From Nocardia salmonicida NBRC 13393 (GTDB lineage: Bacteria; Actinomycetota; Actinomycetes; Mycobacteriales; Mycobacteriaceae): a DNA stretch of 64,000 nt. The notes beneath the pieces are model-generated. The model did no database searches. It was not told the DNA's origin and saw only the letters and a list, made by a program, of their open reading frames with translations. Each line of letters opens with the position of its first letter. Positions within the stretch are counted from its first letter, which is position 1. Shown here piece after piece: positions 41,067-49,392 of the stretch. Made by a program: the position numbers and the translations under genes. The stretch covers positions 62,001 to 126,000 of the forward strand of contig NZ_BDBR01000016.1 in assembly GCF_001613085.1 (NCBI RefSeq). Reading direction: 5' to 3'.

Positions 41067-42095
41067 TCAGGCGAGGTGAACGAGCATCTTTCCGGTGTTG
41101 GCGCCGGTGAGAACACCGAGGAACGCGGCGGGCGCCTGGTCGAGTCCGTCGTAGACGGTTTCGGCGGTGTGCAGGGCGCCGTCGGCGAGCCAGCCCGCGG
41201 CCTTGGCGATGTACTCGCCGAAGATCGGGAAGTAGCTGGTGACCAGCATGCCGCGCAGGGTGATCTCCTTCGTCGCCGCGAGGTAGAGATCAGGTGTCTG
41301 CCCGGTGGTGGCGCCGTTGTAGCCGCTGATCGCGCCGACCAGGGCGATCCGGCCGTGCTGGTTGAGCGCCTCGATGGCGACCTTCAAGTGTTCGCCGCCG
41401 ACACTGTCGAGGTAGACATCGATGCCATCGGGTGCGGCCGCCGCGAGCTGACCATCGAGATCGCCGGCCCGGTAGTCGATCGCCGCGTCGAAACCGAACT
41501 CCTCGAGCAGCTTTCGGGTCTTGACGGGACCACCGGCCGAGCCGATCACCCGCTTCGCGCCGAGCGCCTTGGCGAGCTGGCCCGCCACGCTGCCGACCGC
41601 TCCCGCTGCCGCCGAGATGAACACGGTGTCGCCGGGCTCTACCCGGGCGATGTCGGTGAGCGCGGCGTAGGCGGTGAGTCCCGTGGTGCCGAGCACGCTC
41701 AGGAAGTGCTGCGGTGCGGCGAGTTCGGGGTCGACGGGGGTGGCCGGCGCGGCGTCGACGATGGCGTGTTCGCGCCATCCGGCGAAGTGCGTGACCGTGG
41801 CGCCGACCGCGATATCGGCTGAGCGGGAAGCGATCACCTCGCCGATCGCCGAACCGTCCAGGGCCGCACCGAGTTCGAAGGGCGGGATGTAGGACGCCTT
41901 GTCGTCCATCCGGCCGCGCATATACGGATCGACTGACATCCAGGTGTTGCGGACCAGGATCTGCCCCTCGGCGAGTTCCGGCAGCTCCCGCTCCACCAGG
42001 GCGAAATCGCCGGCGACCGGTGCGCCGTTCGGGCGGGCGGCGAGGTGGATCTCGCGGGTGGAGGTGGGCAGTGCGCGGGTGGCCGTGTTCGACAT
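41067..42095 (-). CDS. NADP-dependent oxidoreductase (MDR, leukotriene B4 dehydrogenase-like)
   Basis: 342 residues of the zinc-free medium-chain reductase group. Features: SVDPYMRGRMDD near the N-terminus, coenzyme motif VFISAAAGAVGSVAGQLAKALG, VIGSAGGPVKTRKLL, and VYLDSVGGEHLKVAIEAL. Such enzymes reduce enones or 15-oxo-prostaglandin-like double bonds using NADPH. AAGAAGG lies about 10 nt before the ATG. The AraC gene upstream on the same strand, 126 nt away, may regulate it. Confidence 0.9.
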   Translation of the reverse strand: MSNTATRALPTSTREIHLAARPNGAPVAGDFALVERELPELAEGQILVRNTWMSVDPYMRGRMDDKASYIPPFELGAALDGSAIGEVIASRSADIAVGATVTHFAGWREHAIVDAAPATPVDPELAAPQHFLSVLGTTGLTAYAALTDIARVEPGDTVFISAAAGAVGSVAGQLAKALGAKRVIGSAGGPVKTRKLLEEFGFDAAIDYRAGDLDGQLAAAAPDGIDVYLDSVGGEHLKVAIEALNQHGRIALVGAISGYNGATTGQTPDLYLAATKEITLRGMLVTSYFPIFGEYIAKAAGWLADGALHTAETVYDGLDQAPAAFLGVLTGANTGKMLVHLA

Positions 42096-42221
42096 GATCG
42101 AGCCTTCTTTCGAGGTCAGCCGGTGTTTCTCGCCGGTGATGACTACGTTATGGCGGCCGGGACCCCGCTCCCAGGTCCGCGGACGCCACCACCCGGTCCG
42201 TTCACGCCATGGTGGGCGCGC

Positions 42222-43259
42222 TCACCCCGCGCGCGAGGCGGTCGGTGTGGTGCCGGTCCATCGGTGGAAGGCCTTGCGCAGGGCGCGGTCGTCGGTGAAG
42301 GCGAGGCGCTGGGCGATGGTGGCGGTGCTGTGGCCTCGGTCGAGCAGGATTCTCGCGCGTTCGTGGCGGAGCAGGTCGAGCTCGTCGCGCCAGGACGTGC
42401 CGTGTTCGGCGAGATGACGTTGCAGGGTGCGCTGGCTCATGGCAAGACTTCTCGCGACGCGGGGTAGGGCTGGGTCGCCCGCGTCCAGTGCCGCGCCGAG
42501 GGCGATGCGAAAGGCATCGAGGGGGTCGGCGATCGGGCGGGCGGAGGCGAGGACCAGGTCGGCGTGGCTGCGCATCAAGTCGGCCAGCATCGGATCGGCG
42601 CGGGTCAGTGGTGCGTTGGCGTCGTCGGCATGGAAGGTGATCGAATCCGCCTCGGCCTCGAATTCGATGTCGGCGGTACCGAATACGGCGACCAGTCCGG
42701 CGTGGTCGGCCGGGGCGGCGTGGCCGAAGCTCACCCGGGTGGGCACGAGCGGGCGACCGATCGCTTCGCGCGCACGGCGCAGGTAGTAGGCGAGCACGTA
42801 CTCGTTGACCACCGAGGCCACTGCCGGATCATCGGCCGAGGTCCGGTAGCCGATGGTGAGATCCCCGTCGCCGGACAGGTCGAAACCCTCGGTCGCCGCG
42901 GTCACCAAGCGGTGATACGGCTGGGCCGCGCGCAGCGAATCCGCCAGTGTCTCGCCGGTTGTCACCAGATAGTCCCAGGTGTTGAGAGAGCCGAGCGGAG
43001 CCGCCGCGGCGATCGCGGCCCCCGACCCCGCACCGGGTCGCGCCTGCGCGATCAACTCCCACAACCGGAGCAGCGAACTCATCGGGATCCGGTTGAGCTC
43101 ACCACGCAGAACCACCTCGTCGGTTCCGGCCACCCGGGCCAGCTGGTCCTCGGCCGCACCCGCCTGCCTGGCCGCTTGCACGAGCAACCGGACGAGATGG
43201 GTCGATGCCGTGCCGTCGAGTCGGCTGCCGATTCCGCCCGCCGATCCAGCACCGCTCAC
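42222..43259 (-). CDS. AraC-family transcriptional regulator
   Basis: 345 residues with an N-terminal arabinose-binding-type (Arabinose_bd) domain (MSSLLRLWELIAQARPGAGS, NTWDYLVTTGETLADSLRA) and a C-terminal double HTH: LPRVARSLAMSQRTLQRHLA, then ATIAQRLAFTDDRALRKAFHRWTG. The start is uncertain: GTG 43259 gives the normal length, and an ATG at 43310 preceded by AGGTGAG is possible. It lies upstream of, and in line with, the MDR oxidoreductase and divergent from lpdC. Confidence 0.87.
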   Translation of the reverse strand: MSGAGSAGGIGSRLDGTASTHLVRLLVQAARQAGAAEDQLARVAGTDEVVLRGELNRIPMSSLLRLWELIAQARPGAGSGAAIAAAAPLGSLNTWDYLVTTGETLADSLRAAQPYHRLVTAATEGFDLSGDGDLTIGYRTSADDPAVASVVNEYVLAYYLRRAREAIGRPLVPTRVSFGHAAPADHAGLVAVFGTADIEFEAEADSITFHADDANAPLTRADPMLADLMRSHADLVLASARPIADPLDAFRIALGAALDAGDPALPRVARSLAMSQRTLQRHLAEHGTSWRDELDLLRHERARILLDRGHSTATIAQRLAFTDDRALRKAFHRWTGTTPTASRAG

Positions 43260-43368
43260 CCTCTCGACATTACTGGCGCCACAGCGACCAGCGGTCGGTC
43301 GAGGGCACATCTCACCTATAGGGGGGACGGGTGGGTGAACTCCCCGAAACAGAGTTAGGCTCGGTGAC

Positions 43369-44772
43369 GTGACTTCCCACTACGATGTCGTCGTTCTCGG
43401 CGCTGGTCCCGGCGGATATGTCGCCGCGATCCGTGCCGCTCAACTCGGCCTGCGAACAGCGATTGTCGAGCAGAAATACTGGGGTGGCGTGTGCCTGAAC
43501 GTGGGCTGCATCCCGTCCAAGGCACTGCTGCGCAACGCCGAGCTGGCCCATATCTTCCACAAGGAGGCCAAGACCTTCGGCATCTCCGGTGAGGTCAGCT
43601 TCGACTTCGGCGCCGCCTTCGATCGCAGCCGCAAGGTGGCCGACGGTCGGGTCAAGGGCGTGCACTTCCTGATGAAGAAGAACAAGATCGACGAGTTCGA
43701 CGGTCTCGGTACCTTCACCGGCCCGAACTCGATCGACGTCGCGCTCACCAAGGGCGGCGCCGAGACGATCACGTTCGACAATGCCATCATCGCCACCGGC
43801 ACCACCACCAAGCTGCTGCCGGGCACCCAGCTCTCCGAGAACGTGGTCACCTACGAGGAGCAGATCCTCACCCGTGACCTACCGGGCTCGATCCTGATCG
43901 TCGGCGCCGGCGCCATCGGCATGGAGTTCGCCTACGTCCTCAAGAACTACGGCGTCGACGTGCGGATTGTGGAGTTCCTCGACCGCGCGCTGCCCAATGA
44001 GGACGCCGACGTCTCCAAGGAGATCACCAAGCAGTACAAGAAGCTCGGCATCACCATCTCCACCGGTGCGGCCGTGCAGTCGATCGACGACGAGGGCTCC
44101 AAGGTCACCGTCCAGATCAAGGACAACAAGTCCGGCGCGATCGAGACCGTCACCGTCGACAAGGTGCTGCAGGCCGTCGGCTTCGCACCGCGGGTGGAGG
44201 GCTACGGCCTGGAGACCACCGGTGTCGCGCTCACCGACCGTGGCGCCATCGAGATCGACGACTACATGCGCACCAACGTGGCGCACATCTACGCGATCGG
44301 TGACGTCACCGCCAAGCTGCAGCTCGCCCACGTGGCGGAGGCGCAGGGCGTGGTCGCGGCCGAGACCATCGGCGGCGCCGAGACGATGTCCCTGGGTGAC
44401 TACCGGATGATGCCGCGCGCCACCTTCTGTCAGCCGCAGGTCGCCAGCTTCGGTCTCACCGAGCAGCAGGCCCGCGACGAGGGCTACGACGTGAAGGTCG
44501 CGAACTTCCCGTTCCAGGCCAACGGCAAGGCGCACGGACTCGGCGATCCGACCGGCTTCGTGAAGCTGATCGCCGACGGCACGCACGGCGAACTCCTCGG
44601 CGGGCACCTGATCGGCCCCGACGTCTCCGAGCTGCTGCCGGAACTCACCCTCGCCCAGAAGTGGGACCTCACGGTCAACGAGGTGGCCCGCAATGTGCAC
44701 ACCCACCCGACGCTGAGCGAAGCGGTGCAGGAAGCGATCCACGGCCTCGCGGGGCACATGATCAACTTCTGA
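43369..44772 (+). CDS. lpdC: Dihydrolipoyl dehydrogenase
   Basis: 467-residue E3 flavoprotein of the pyruvate/2-oxoglutarate dehydrogenase complexes; in mycobacteria the same enzyme also serves peroxynitrite reductase and branched-chain keto-acid dehydrogenase. FAD motif VVVLGAGPGGYVAAIRAAQ, redox pair Cys42-Cys47 in GGVCLNVGCIPSKAL, NAD motif ILIVGAGAIGMEF, and the C-terminal HTHPTLSEA with the catalytic His. The N-terminal 60 residues match M. tuberculosis Lpd (Rv0462) closely. GTG 43369 has no Shine-Dalgarno sequence and lies 7 nt after TAGGCT (43356-43361), so it may be leaderless. A terminator follows; it is monocistronic. Confidence 0.96.
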   Translation: MTSHYDVVVLGAGPGGYVAAIRAAQLGLRTAIVEQKYWGGVCLNVGCIPSKALLRNAELAHIFHKEAKTFGISGEVSFDFGAAFDRSRKVADGRVKGVHFLMKKNKIDEFDGLGTFTGPNSIDVALTKGGAETITFDNAIIATGTTTKLLPGTQLSENVVTYEEQILTRDLPGSILIVGAGAIGMEFAYVLKNYGVDVRIVEFLDRALPNEDADVSKEITKQYKKLGITISTGAAVQSIDDEGSKVTVQIKDNKSGAIETVTVDKVLQAVGFAPRVEGYGLETTGVALTDRGAIEIDDYMRTNVAHIYAIGDVTAKLQLAHVAEAQGVVAAETIGGAETMSLGDYRMMPRATFCQPQVASFGLTEQQARDEGYDVKVANFPFQANGKAHGLGDPTGFVKLIADGTHGELLGGHLIGPDVSELLPELTLAQKWDLTVNEVARNVHTHPTLSEAVQEAIHGLAGHMINF

Positions 44773-44787
44773 GGTATCAGCCGACCG

Positions 44788-44821
44788 GGGCCGGGTGCGC
44801 GAATCGCGTATCCGGCCCTTT
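44788..44821 (+). terminator. lpdC terminator
   Basis: GGGCCGG / CCGGCCC arms enclosing an inner GCG-rich hairpin, 15 nt after the stop, followed by TTTGGTTT and a T-rich stretch. Confidence 0.7.
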
Positions 44822-44933
44822 GGTTTCTATTCGGTCTTTTTCCGGGTGTTGATTTGGTGAATCGAAGCCTGTAACCGATGATCTCTTTAGTTCTTTCGTT
44901 CGCTTGTTAGTCGCAACACCTGATCTTGTGAGT

Positions 44934-44956
44934 ACATGGGTAACTCGCCGGGCACG
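44934..44956 (+). repeat. 23-bp dispersed repeat, copy 1
   Basis: ACATGGGTAACTCGCCGGGC plus ACG, identical to copy 2 at 47662 in the same orientation. Both are intergenic. The core GGTAACTC(A/G)CCGGG also forms both arms of the hairpin at 45568. Confidence 0.7.
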
Positions 44957-45059
44957 CCCACAAGCTGACTCCATCGCGACCGCCAGCCCGGCACCGCGCT
45001 GCCGTCGTACCTAACGACCGGCAAAAGGCGCGGAGAGGCGGACAGAGAGGCTACGACTG

Positions 45060-45560
45060 ATGAGCAAGAGCATTCTCGGTTGGACAGCACGGATCGCGGC
45101 AACAGCCGCCGTCGCTGTGGCCGGATTCGGCATGGTGACACCGGCCGTCGCGGAACCTCTTTTCCCCGGTGGACCGGACGTTCCCGGTGTTCCCGCCATT
45201 GTTCCCACCGCATCGCCGTGCCCGGTCGTCGAAGCAAGGGCATGCCTGCGGCTGTCGACGAACGAGGCGTGGCTGGTCGACAACGGCCGGGTGATCTTCG
45301 GACCGACGCCGATTTCGCACGGTATGGCCGGATACGAAACGCCGCCCGCGGTGACCAAGATTTCCTTCAAGCGGGAATTCCACTGGAGCACGATGCACAA
45401 TGCGCCGATGCGATGGGCAACCTTCTTCAACGGCGACATGGCATTCCACGTGGGACCGGTCGATTCGAAATCGCACGGCTGTGTCCGGATGACCGAAGAC
45501 GGCGCCCACCGTTTCTTCGACTACCTGAAGCCGGGCGACATCACCCAAGTTATCGCGTAG
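45060..45560 (+). CDS. Compact L,D-transpeptidase, secreted
   Basis: 166 residues with a signal peptide (LGWTARIAATAAVAVAGFGM ... AVA-EP) and one YkuD domain: LRLSTNEAWLVDNGRVIFG, ISHGMAGYETPP, and the active-site block HVGPVDSKSHGCVRM with the nucleophilic Cys. It should make 3-3 cross-links in peptidoglycan or tether proteins. The Ig-like and C-terminal domains of the mycobacterial LdtA/LdtB enzymes are absent, so it is a minimal form like some LdtD-class proteins. GAGAGG lies 11 nt before the ATG. The polysaccharide deacetylase follows after a long hairpin, and the two may act together on the wall. Confidence 0.88.
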   Translation: MSKSILGWTARIAATAAVAVAGFGMVTPAVAEPLFPGGPDVPGVPAIVPTASPCPVVEARACLRLSTNEAWLVDNGRVIFGPTPISHGMAGYETPPAVTKISFKREFHWSTMHNAPMRWATFFNGDMAFHVGPVDSKSHGCVRMTEDGAHRFFDYLKPGDITQVIA

Positions 45561-45567
45561 CTGCGCC

Positions 45568-45604
45568 GGTAACTCACCGGGCCGAGCAGACCCGGTGAGT
45601 TACC
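45568..45604 (+). terminator. Perfect hairpin between transpeptidase and deacetylase genes
   Basis: 14-bp arms GGTAACTCACCGGG / CCCGGTGAGTTACC with a 9-nt loop, 7 nt after the transpeptidase stop. No T-run, so it may be a transcript stabiliser or a weak terminator. Its arms share the core of the 23-bp repeats. Confidence 0.6.
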
Positions 45605-45612
45605 GTCTGTCC

Positions 45613-46308
45613 ATGCGTCGTTGGCTGGTGGGTGGGGTCCTCGGCCTCGTGGTGGTTTCGGTGGTGGCGGTCGGCCTGTACGTGGTGATGAATTCGCGGA
45701 CCTATCAGGTGGCGGGGCGGCTGGTCGATCGGGTCGAGACCGACGAGAAGGTTGTCGCGTTGACCTTCGATGACGGCCCGACCGCGCGAACCCCGGAAGT
45801 GCTGCGAATACTGGGGGAATCGCAGGTTCGCGCGACCTTCTATCTGGTCGGCGACAACCTGGCCGCTCATCCCGAATACGGTGCGGCGATCGTGGCAGCG
45901 GGCCACGAGATCGGAAACCACTCCTATTCGCACCGGCGCATGGTGCTGGTCTCCGGTGACACCGTGCGTGACGAGATCGAACGCACCGACGACGAGATCC
46001 GCCGCGCCGGGTATCCCGGACCGATCACTTTCCGCCCGCCCTACGGCAAGAAGCTGTGGACGCTGCCGCGCTACCTCGCCGACCACGATCGCACCACCGT
46101 GACCTGGGACGTCGAGCCCGATTCCGCGGGTGGCGCGTCACGCGCGGCCATCGTCGCCGATACCCTCGCCGAGACCAGGCCGGGCTCGATCATCTTGCTC
46201 CATGTCATGCACGGCGCAGAATCCCTTGCCTCGGTCCCCGAGATCGTCGACGGATTGCGTGCGCAGGGCTACCGATTCGTCACTGTCTCGGAGTTGCTCA
46301 CGCGTTGA
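45613..46308 (+). CDS. Polysaccharide deacetylase (NodB fold), membrane-anchored
   Basis: 231 residues from ATG 45613; a GTG at 45595 lies in the hairpin arm and is less likely. An N-terminal membrane anchor (LVGGVLGLVVVSVVAVGLYV) is followed by the NodB domain: motif 1 VALTFDDGPTARTPEVL, motif 2 HEIGNHSYSHRRM, motif 3 TFRPPYGKKLW, and motif 4 IILLHVMHG. The metal triad Asp-His-His is intact, so it should deacetylate a peptidoglycan or other acetylated glycan outside the membrane. The 3' end overlaps the convergent HxlR gene by 11 nt. Confidence 0.9.
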   Translation: MRRWLVGGVLGLVVVSVVAVGLYVVMNSRTYQVAGRLVDRVETDEKVVALTFDDGPTARTPEVLRILGESQVRATFYLVGDNLAAHPEYGAAIVAAGHEIGNHSYSHRRMVLVSGDTVRDEIERTDDEIRRAGYPGPITFRPPYGKKLWTLPRYLADHDRTTVTWDVEPDSAGGASRAAIVADTLAETRPGSIILLHVMHGAESLASVPEIVDGLRAQGYRFVTVSELLTR

Positions 46309-46714
46309 GCTGGTCTTGGCCGATGGCCCCGGCACGGTGGTAGCTGTCCTGTGCCGCGCGGACGGTGTCCATATTGGATTCCAGCACGACGATCAGCGAC
46401 CGCAGATGGTCGGCGACCTGCGCGCCCAGCTCTGTGAGGGTGTATTCGACGCGGGGCGGGATCGCTTCCAGCACTTCGCGATGAACCATGCCGTCGCGTT
46501 CCAGCGCCTGCAGGGTCTGCGAGAGCATGCGTTCGCTCACGCCGTCTACGCGGCGGCGCAGGGCGCTGAAGCGGACGGGACCGTCGCGCAGCGCGACCAG
46601 GGCCAGCACACCCCACCGTCCGGCGATGTTCTGCAGGACGGGACGAGAGGTGCAGTTACGCGCGAAGACGTCGGCTTCCAGCGTGGGGTCGTGGTCTGCG
46701 GGCGTCTCTGACAT
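46298..46714 (-). CDS. HxlR-family transcriptional regulator
   Basis: 138 residues with the HxlR winged helix: CTSRPVLQNIAGRWGVLALV, then RFSALRRRVDGVSERMLSQT and VEYTLTELGAQV. The Cys20 near the N-terminus is where redox-sensing HxlR/QorR members carry their reactive Cys. It is divergent from the NmrA-like gene and the palindrome between them is its probable operator. Confidence 0.88.
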   Translation of the reverse strand: MSETPADHDPTLEADVFARNCTSRPVLQNIAGRWGVLALVALRDGPVRFSALRRRVDGVSERMLSQTLQALERDGMVHREVLEAIPPRVEYTLTELGAQVADHLRSLIVVLESNMDTVRAAQDSYHRAGAIGQDQLNA

Positions 46715-46731
46715 GACTTCATTCTACCCAC

Positions 46732-46760
46732 TTGACGCAAGTGCCCGCTAAAGGCATAGT
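46732..46760 (+). promoter_or_regulatory. Promoter of the NmrA-like gene
   Basis: TTGACG (46732-46737), 17 nt, CATAGT (46755-46760). Transcription would start at about 46767, inside the palindrome that follows. Confidence 0.6.
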
Positions 46761-46763
46761 GCT

Positions 46764-46778
46764 TACTAATAGTTAGTA
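46764..46778 (+). promoter_or_regulatory. HxlR-type operator TACTAA-TAG-TTAGTA
   Basis: Perfect palindrome with six-base arms and 3-nt centre, overlapping the predicted start point. HxlR/QorR family sites have this A/T-rich ACTAA ... TTAGT form. Confidence 0.65.
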
Positions 46779-46799
46779 CTTGTAGCGCTGGAGGTAGCA

Positions 46800-47639
46800 A
46801 TGACCGTGGCAGTGACAGCAGCAGGCGGAAAGCTCGGCCGGTTGGTCGTGGAGGCCCTGCTCGCCGCAGGGGAGCGGCCCGTCGCGATCGTGCGCGATCC
46901 GCAGAAGGTGGCCGACCTGGCCGAGCGAGGCGCCGACGTGCGGCAGGCGTCCTACGACGACCCGGCGGCCCTCGATGCCGCCCTGGTGGGTGTAAATCGG
47001 GTGCTGCTGATCTCGGGCAACGAATTCGGCTCCCGAATTGCCCAGCACACCAATGTCATTCGCGCCGCCGAGCGCGCCGGCGTCGAACTGCTGGCCTACA
47101 CCAGCATCCCCCGCGCCGACAGCAATCCGATGCTGCTGGCGGCCGAGCACCGAGGCACCGAAGAGGTGCTGGCCACCGCCACCGTGCCGACGGTGCTGCT
47201 GCGCAACAGCTGGTACTGGGAGAACTACGAGGGCGCCGTCGCGAACGCGGCGGAGTCGGGCGTCCTGCACGGCGCGATGGCCACCGGTCGCGTCTCCGGC
47301 GCCGCACGGGCCGATTACGCCGAGGCCGCCGCGCGCGTGCTCACCGGCGCCGGGCACGAGGGCCGCGTCTACGAACTCGGCGGTGACGAGGCGCTGACCG
47401 GTGCTGACCTGGCGGCTGCGGTCGCCGAGGCAAAGGGCTCCACGGTCCGCTACGCAGACCTCGCCGAGGCCGACTATGTGGCGGCGCTGCGCGCGGCCGG
47501 CCTCGACGGCCAGATCGCCGCCGCCCTCGCCGACGCCGACGCCCGTATCGGCGAGGGCATGCTCGAGGTGAACACCGGCGACCTGACCAAACTTCTCGGC
47601 CGCCCGGCGACCTCCGCGTCCACGGTCTTCGCGCGGTAG
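46800..47639 (+). CDS. NmrA-like NAD(P)-binding oxidoreductase (QOR2 type)
   Basis: 279 residues of the atypical short-chain reductase group. The coenzyme motif is VTAAGGKLGRLVVEALLAAG, followed by VAIVRDPQKVADLAERGADV and LRNSWYWENY. E. coli QorB, which this resembles, reduces quinones with NADPH and sits beside an HxlR regulator, as here. GGAGG lies 5 nt before the ATG. Probably induced by electrophiles or quinones through the HxlR protein. Confidence 0.9.
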   Translation: MTVAVTAAGGKLGRLVVEALLAAGERPVAIVRDPQKVADLAERGADVRQASYDDPAALDAALVGVNRVLLISGNEFGSRIAQHTNVIRAAERAGVELLAYTSIPRADSNPMLLAAEHRGTEEVLATATVPTVLLRNSWYWENYEGAVANAAESGVLHGAMATGRVSGAARADYAEAAARVLTGAGHEGRVYELGGDEALTGADLAAAVAEAKGSTVRYADLAEADYVAALRAAGLDGQIAAALADADARIGEGMLEVNTGDLTKLLGRPATSASTVFAR

Positions 47640-47661
47640 TCGGCGCCCTCGTGGCGACAGC

Positions 47662-47684
47662 ACATGGGTAACTCGCCGGGCACG
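47662..47684 (+). repeat. 23-bp dispersed repeat, copy 2
   Basis: Identical over 23 bases to copy 1 at 44934, 2.7 kb away and in the same orientation, between the NmrA-like and DoxX genes. Confidence 0.7.
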
Positions 47685-47778
47685 GGCCAGCGGTCCTTGC
47701 TTACCGTCGGCCGCCGATGGATCGTCCTGCGCGCCTGGATCTGGCTCGAAGTCGCGGGGAGGCGGTACCGTCGGCGGT

Positions 47779-48162
47779 GTGGCTGATCAAACTCCCCGTC
47801 GACGAGCGCACTCCTGGTTGAGTGGACTGCTGTTCTTCATGGGCATCCTGCACTTCGTCGCACCGAAGCCGTTCGACAAGATCGTGCCGCCGCAGCTGCC
47901 CGGCAACCCGCGGACCTACACGTATGGGTCCGGGGTTGCCGAGCTGGGCGTGGCGACCGCGCTGGCGGTGCCGCGCACGCGGCGGCTCGGTGGGTGGCTC
48001 GCCGCGGCGCTGTTCGTCGGCGTGTTCCCCGCCAATATCCAGATGACCGCGGATGTACTCGGTAACCCGAAAGCGCCCAAGGTCTTCAAGGCAGGCGTGC
48101 TGGCGCGGTTGCCGTTGCAGATCCCGATGATCGTCGCGGCGCTGCGGGTCGCGCGCCGCTGA
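47779..48162 (+). CDS. DoxX-like membrane protein
   Basis: 127 residues with four hydrophobic helices (WLSGLLFFMGILHFVAPKPF, GVAELGVATALAVP, LGGWLAAALFVGVFPANIQM, LQIPMIVAALRVA). The layout and the ILHFVAPKPFDKIVP block fit small DoxX-like quinol-associated proteins. GTG start. Function unknown. It ends directly where the convergent VOC gene ends, with no base between. Confidence 0.82.
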   Translation: MADQTPRRRAHSWLSGLLFFMGILHFVAPKPFDKIVPPQLPGNPRTYTYGSGVAELGVATALAVPRTRRLGGWLAAALFVGVFPANIQMTADVLGNPKAPKVFKAGVLARLPLQIPMIVAALRVARR

Positions 48163-48540
48163 TCAGACCCACTGCACGAGCTGGATGACGATGCCGTTGG
48201 GGTCGGTCATCTGGAAGTAGCGCTCGCCCCACTCCTCGGTTTCGATGGGCGTCTCGATCGGGACGCCCTCGGCCCGCACACGGTCGTATTCGCGGTCGAT
48301 ATCGTCGACGACGAACACCACCAGCAGCCCCTCGCCCGCGTTGCCCGCGATGCGGGCGGGCTTGAACGAGCCGAGGCCGGTACGCAGGTAGATCACGTCC
48401 AGGCCCGCGTCGGCCCGCTCCACGTTGACGAATCCGTCGGCGGCCATCTTCTCGGTGAAGCCGAGGTGGTCGATCAGGAACTGGGCAGAGGACTGCGGGT
48501 CGGCGACGTTGAGCGAGAGGGCGGAAGCGGTGATCTGCAT
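48163..48540 (-). CDS. VOC-family (glyoxalase/bleomycin-resistance-like) protein
   Basis: 125 residues making one vicinal-oxygen-chelate domain of two beta-alpha-beta-beta-beta units: LNVADPQSSAQFLIDHLGF, and VVFVVDDIDREYDRVRAEGV to RYFQMTDPNGIVIQLVQWV. The C-terminal Glu of most metal-binding members is replaced by Gln (VIQLVQ), so it may be a ligand-binding protein rather than an enzyme. AGGAGAAC-like sequence precedes the ATG. Confidence 0.85.
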   Translation of the reverse strand: MQITASALSLNVADPQSSAQFLIDHLGFTEKMAADGFVNVERADAGLDVIYLRTGLGSFKPARIAGNAGEGLLVVFVVDDIDREYDRVRAEGVPIETPIETEEWGERYFQMTDPNGIVIQLVQWV

Positions 48541-48632
48541 GGGTTCTCCTCGATGACGATGAACTCCGTACGTTGTACGTCTTTACTGTGGGAGACCCCG
48601 CGCGAGCTCGCTATATGACCTGGGTCACAGTG

Positions 48633-49178
48633 TCAGAACGTGTCGCGCTCGATCCGCAGGGTCGTGATCGTCGACGCCAGACCTTCGTACTGATTGATCA
48701 GTAGCACGATCTCGATCAGTACCCGCTCGTCGTAGTGCTCGGCCAGCGCGGCCCACGCCGCGTCGTCCACATTCCGGGTGGACACCAGCTGATCGACGGC
48801 AGTCAGCAATGCCCGCTGCCGAGGTGTCCAGCCCTCGGCTTCCGGGCCTGCGGCAACGCGCTCGATCTCGACGGCGGACAGCCCTGCCTTTCGCCCCAAC
48901 CGGCGATGATGATCGGCCTCGTAGTCGCACGCGCGCAGCTGCGCGACGCGCAGGATCACCAGTTCGGCCTCGGCGCGCGGCAACCTGCCACCCGGCATCA
49001 GCTTGCCGGAGAAATGCAGCCAGCCGCGAAAGAGTCCGCCGGTGCGACCGAGGGTGCTGAACAGATGCGCGTCATCGGTACCCGACGCACGGGAAAGTAC
49101 CTGCCAGACAACCCAGTTGATCGGCCCGAGTTCACCGAACCTGCCGGGCGAAACGCGTGGTAGTGGCGCTGAATCCAT
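48633..49178 (-). CDS. Carboxymuconolactone decarboxylase-family protein
   Basis: 181 residues of the CMD/AhpD-like fold: ILRVAQLRACDYEADHHRRLGRKAG carries the Cys and His of the active loop (C-x(6)-HH; the AhpD CxxC is not present), and VLIEIVLLINQYEGLAS is the later helix. Start ATG 49178 has AGGTGG about 8 nt upstream; an ATG at 49205 is the alternative. Possibly an antioxidant or a lactone decarboxylase; no pathway neighbours help. Confidence 0.85.
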   Translation of the reverse strand: MDSAPLPRVSPGRFGELGPINWVVWQVLSRASGTDDAHLFSTLGRTGGLFRGWLHFSGKLMPGGRLPRAEAELVILRVAQLRACDYEADHHRRLGRKAGLSAVEIERVAAGPEAEGWTPRQRALLTAVDQLVSTRNVDDAAWAALAEHYDERVLIEIVLLINQYEGLASTITTLRIERDTF

Positions 49179-49392
49179 CGGTGATCCACCTGTCTTCTCG
49201 AACATCGTCGGCCAGGATCGGAGCGTACTCGCCGGTATAGCTGCGGTGGGCCGCCTCGAGGGTCCATCCTGCGTTTCTGCCGGTTTTCTTTGGTTTCCAG
49301 TGGTTTTCGGAACAGTTGCGCGTCATGATCGGTGGGTACCGCAGCGGGCAGCGGCGGTGTGAAGTCGCAGCACTGGTAGGGGAACATCGAAC

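Noticed and set aside
44887..45243. Minus-strand frames containing PGELPM at 44.9 and 47.6 kb
   Set aside because: The shared residues come from the 23-bp intergenic repeat, not from related proteins.
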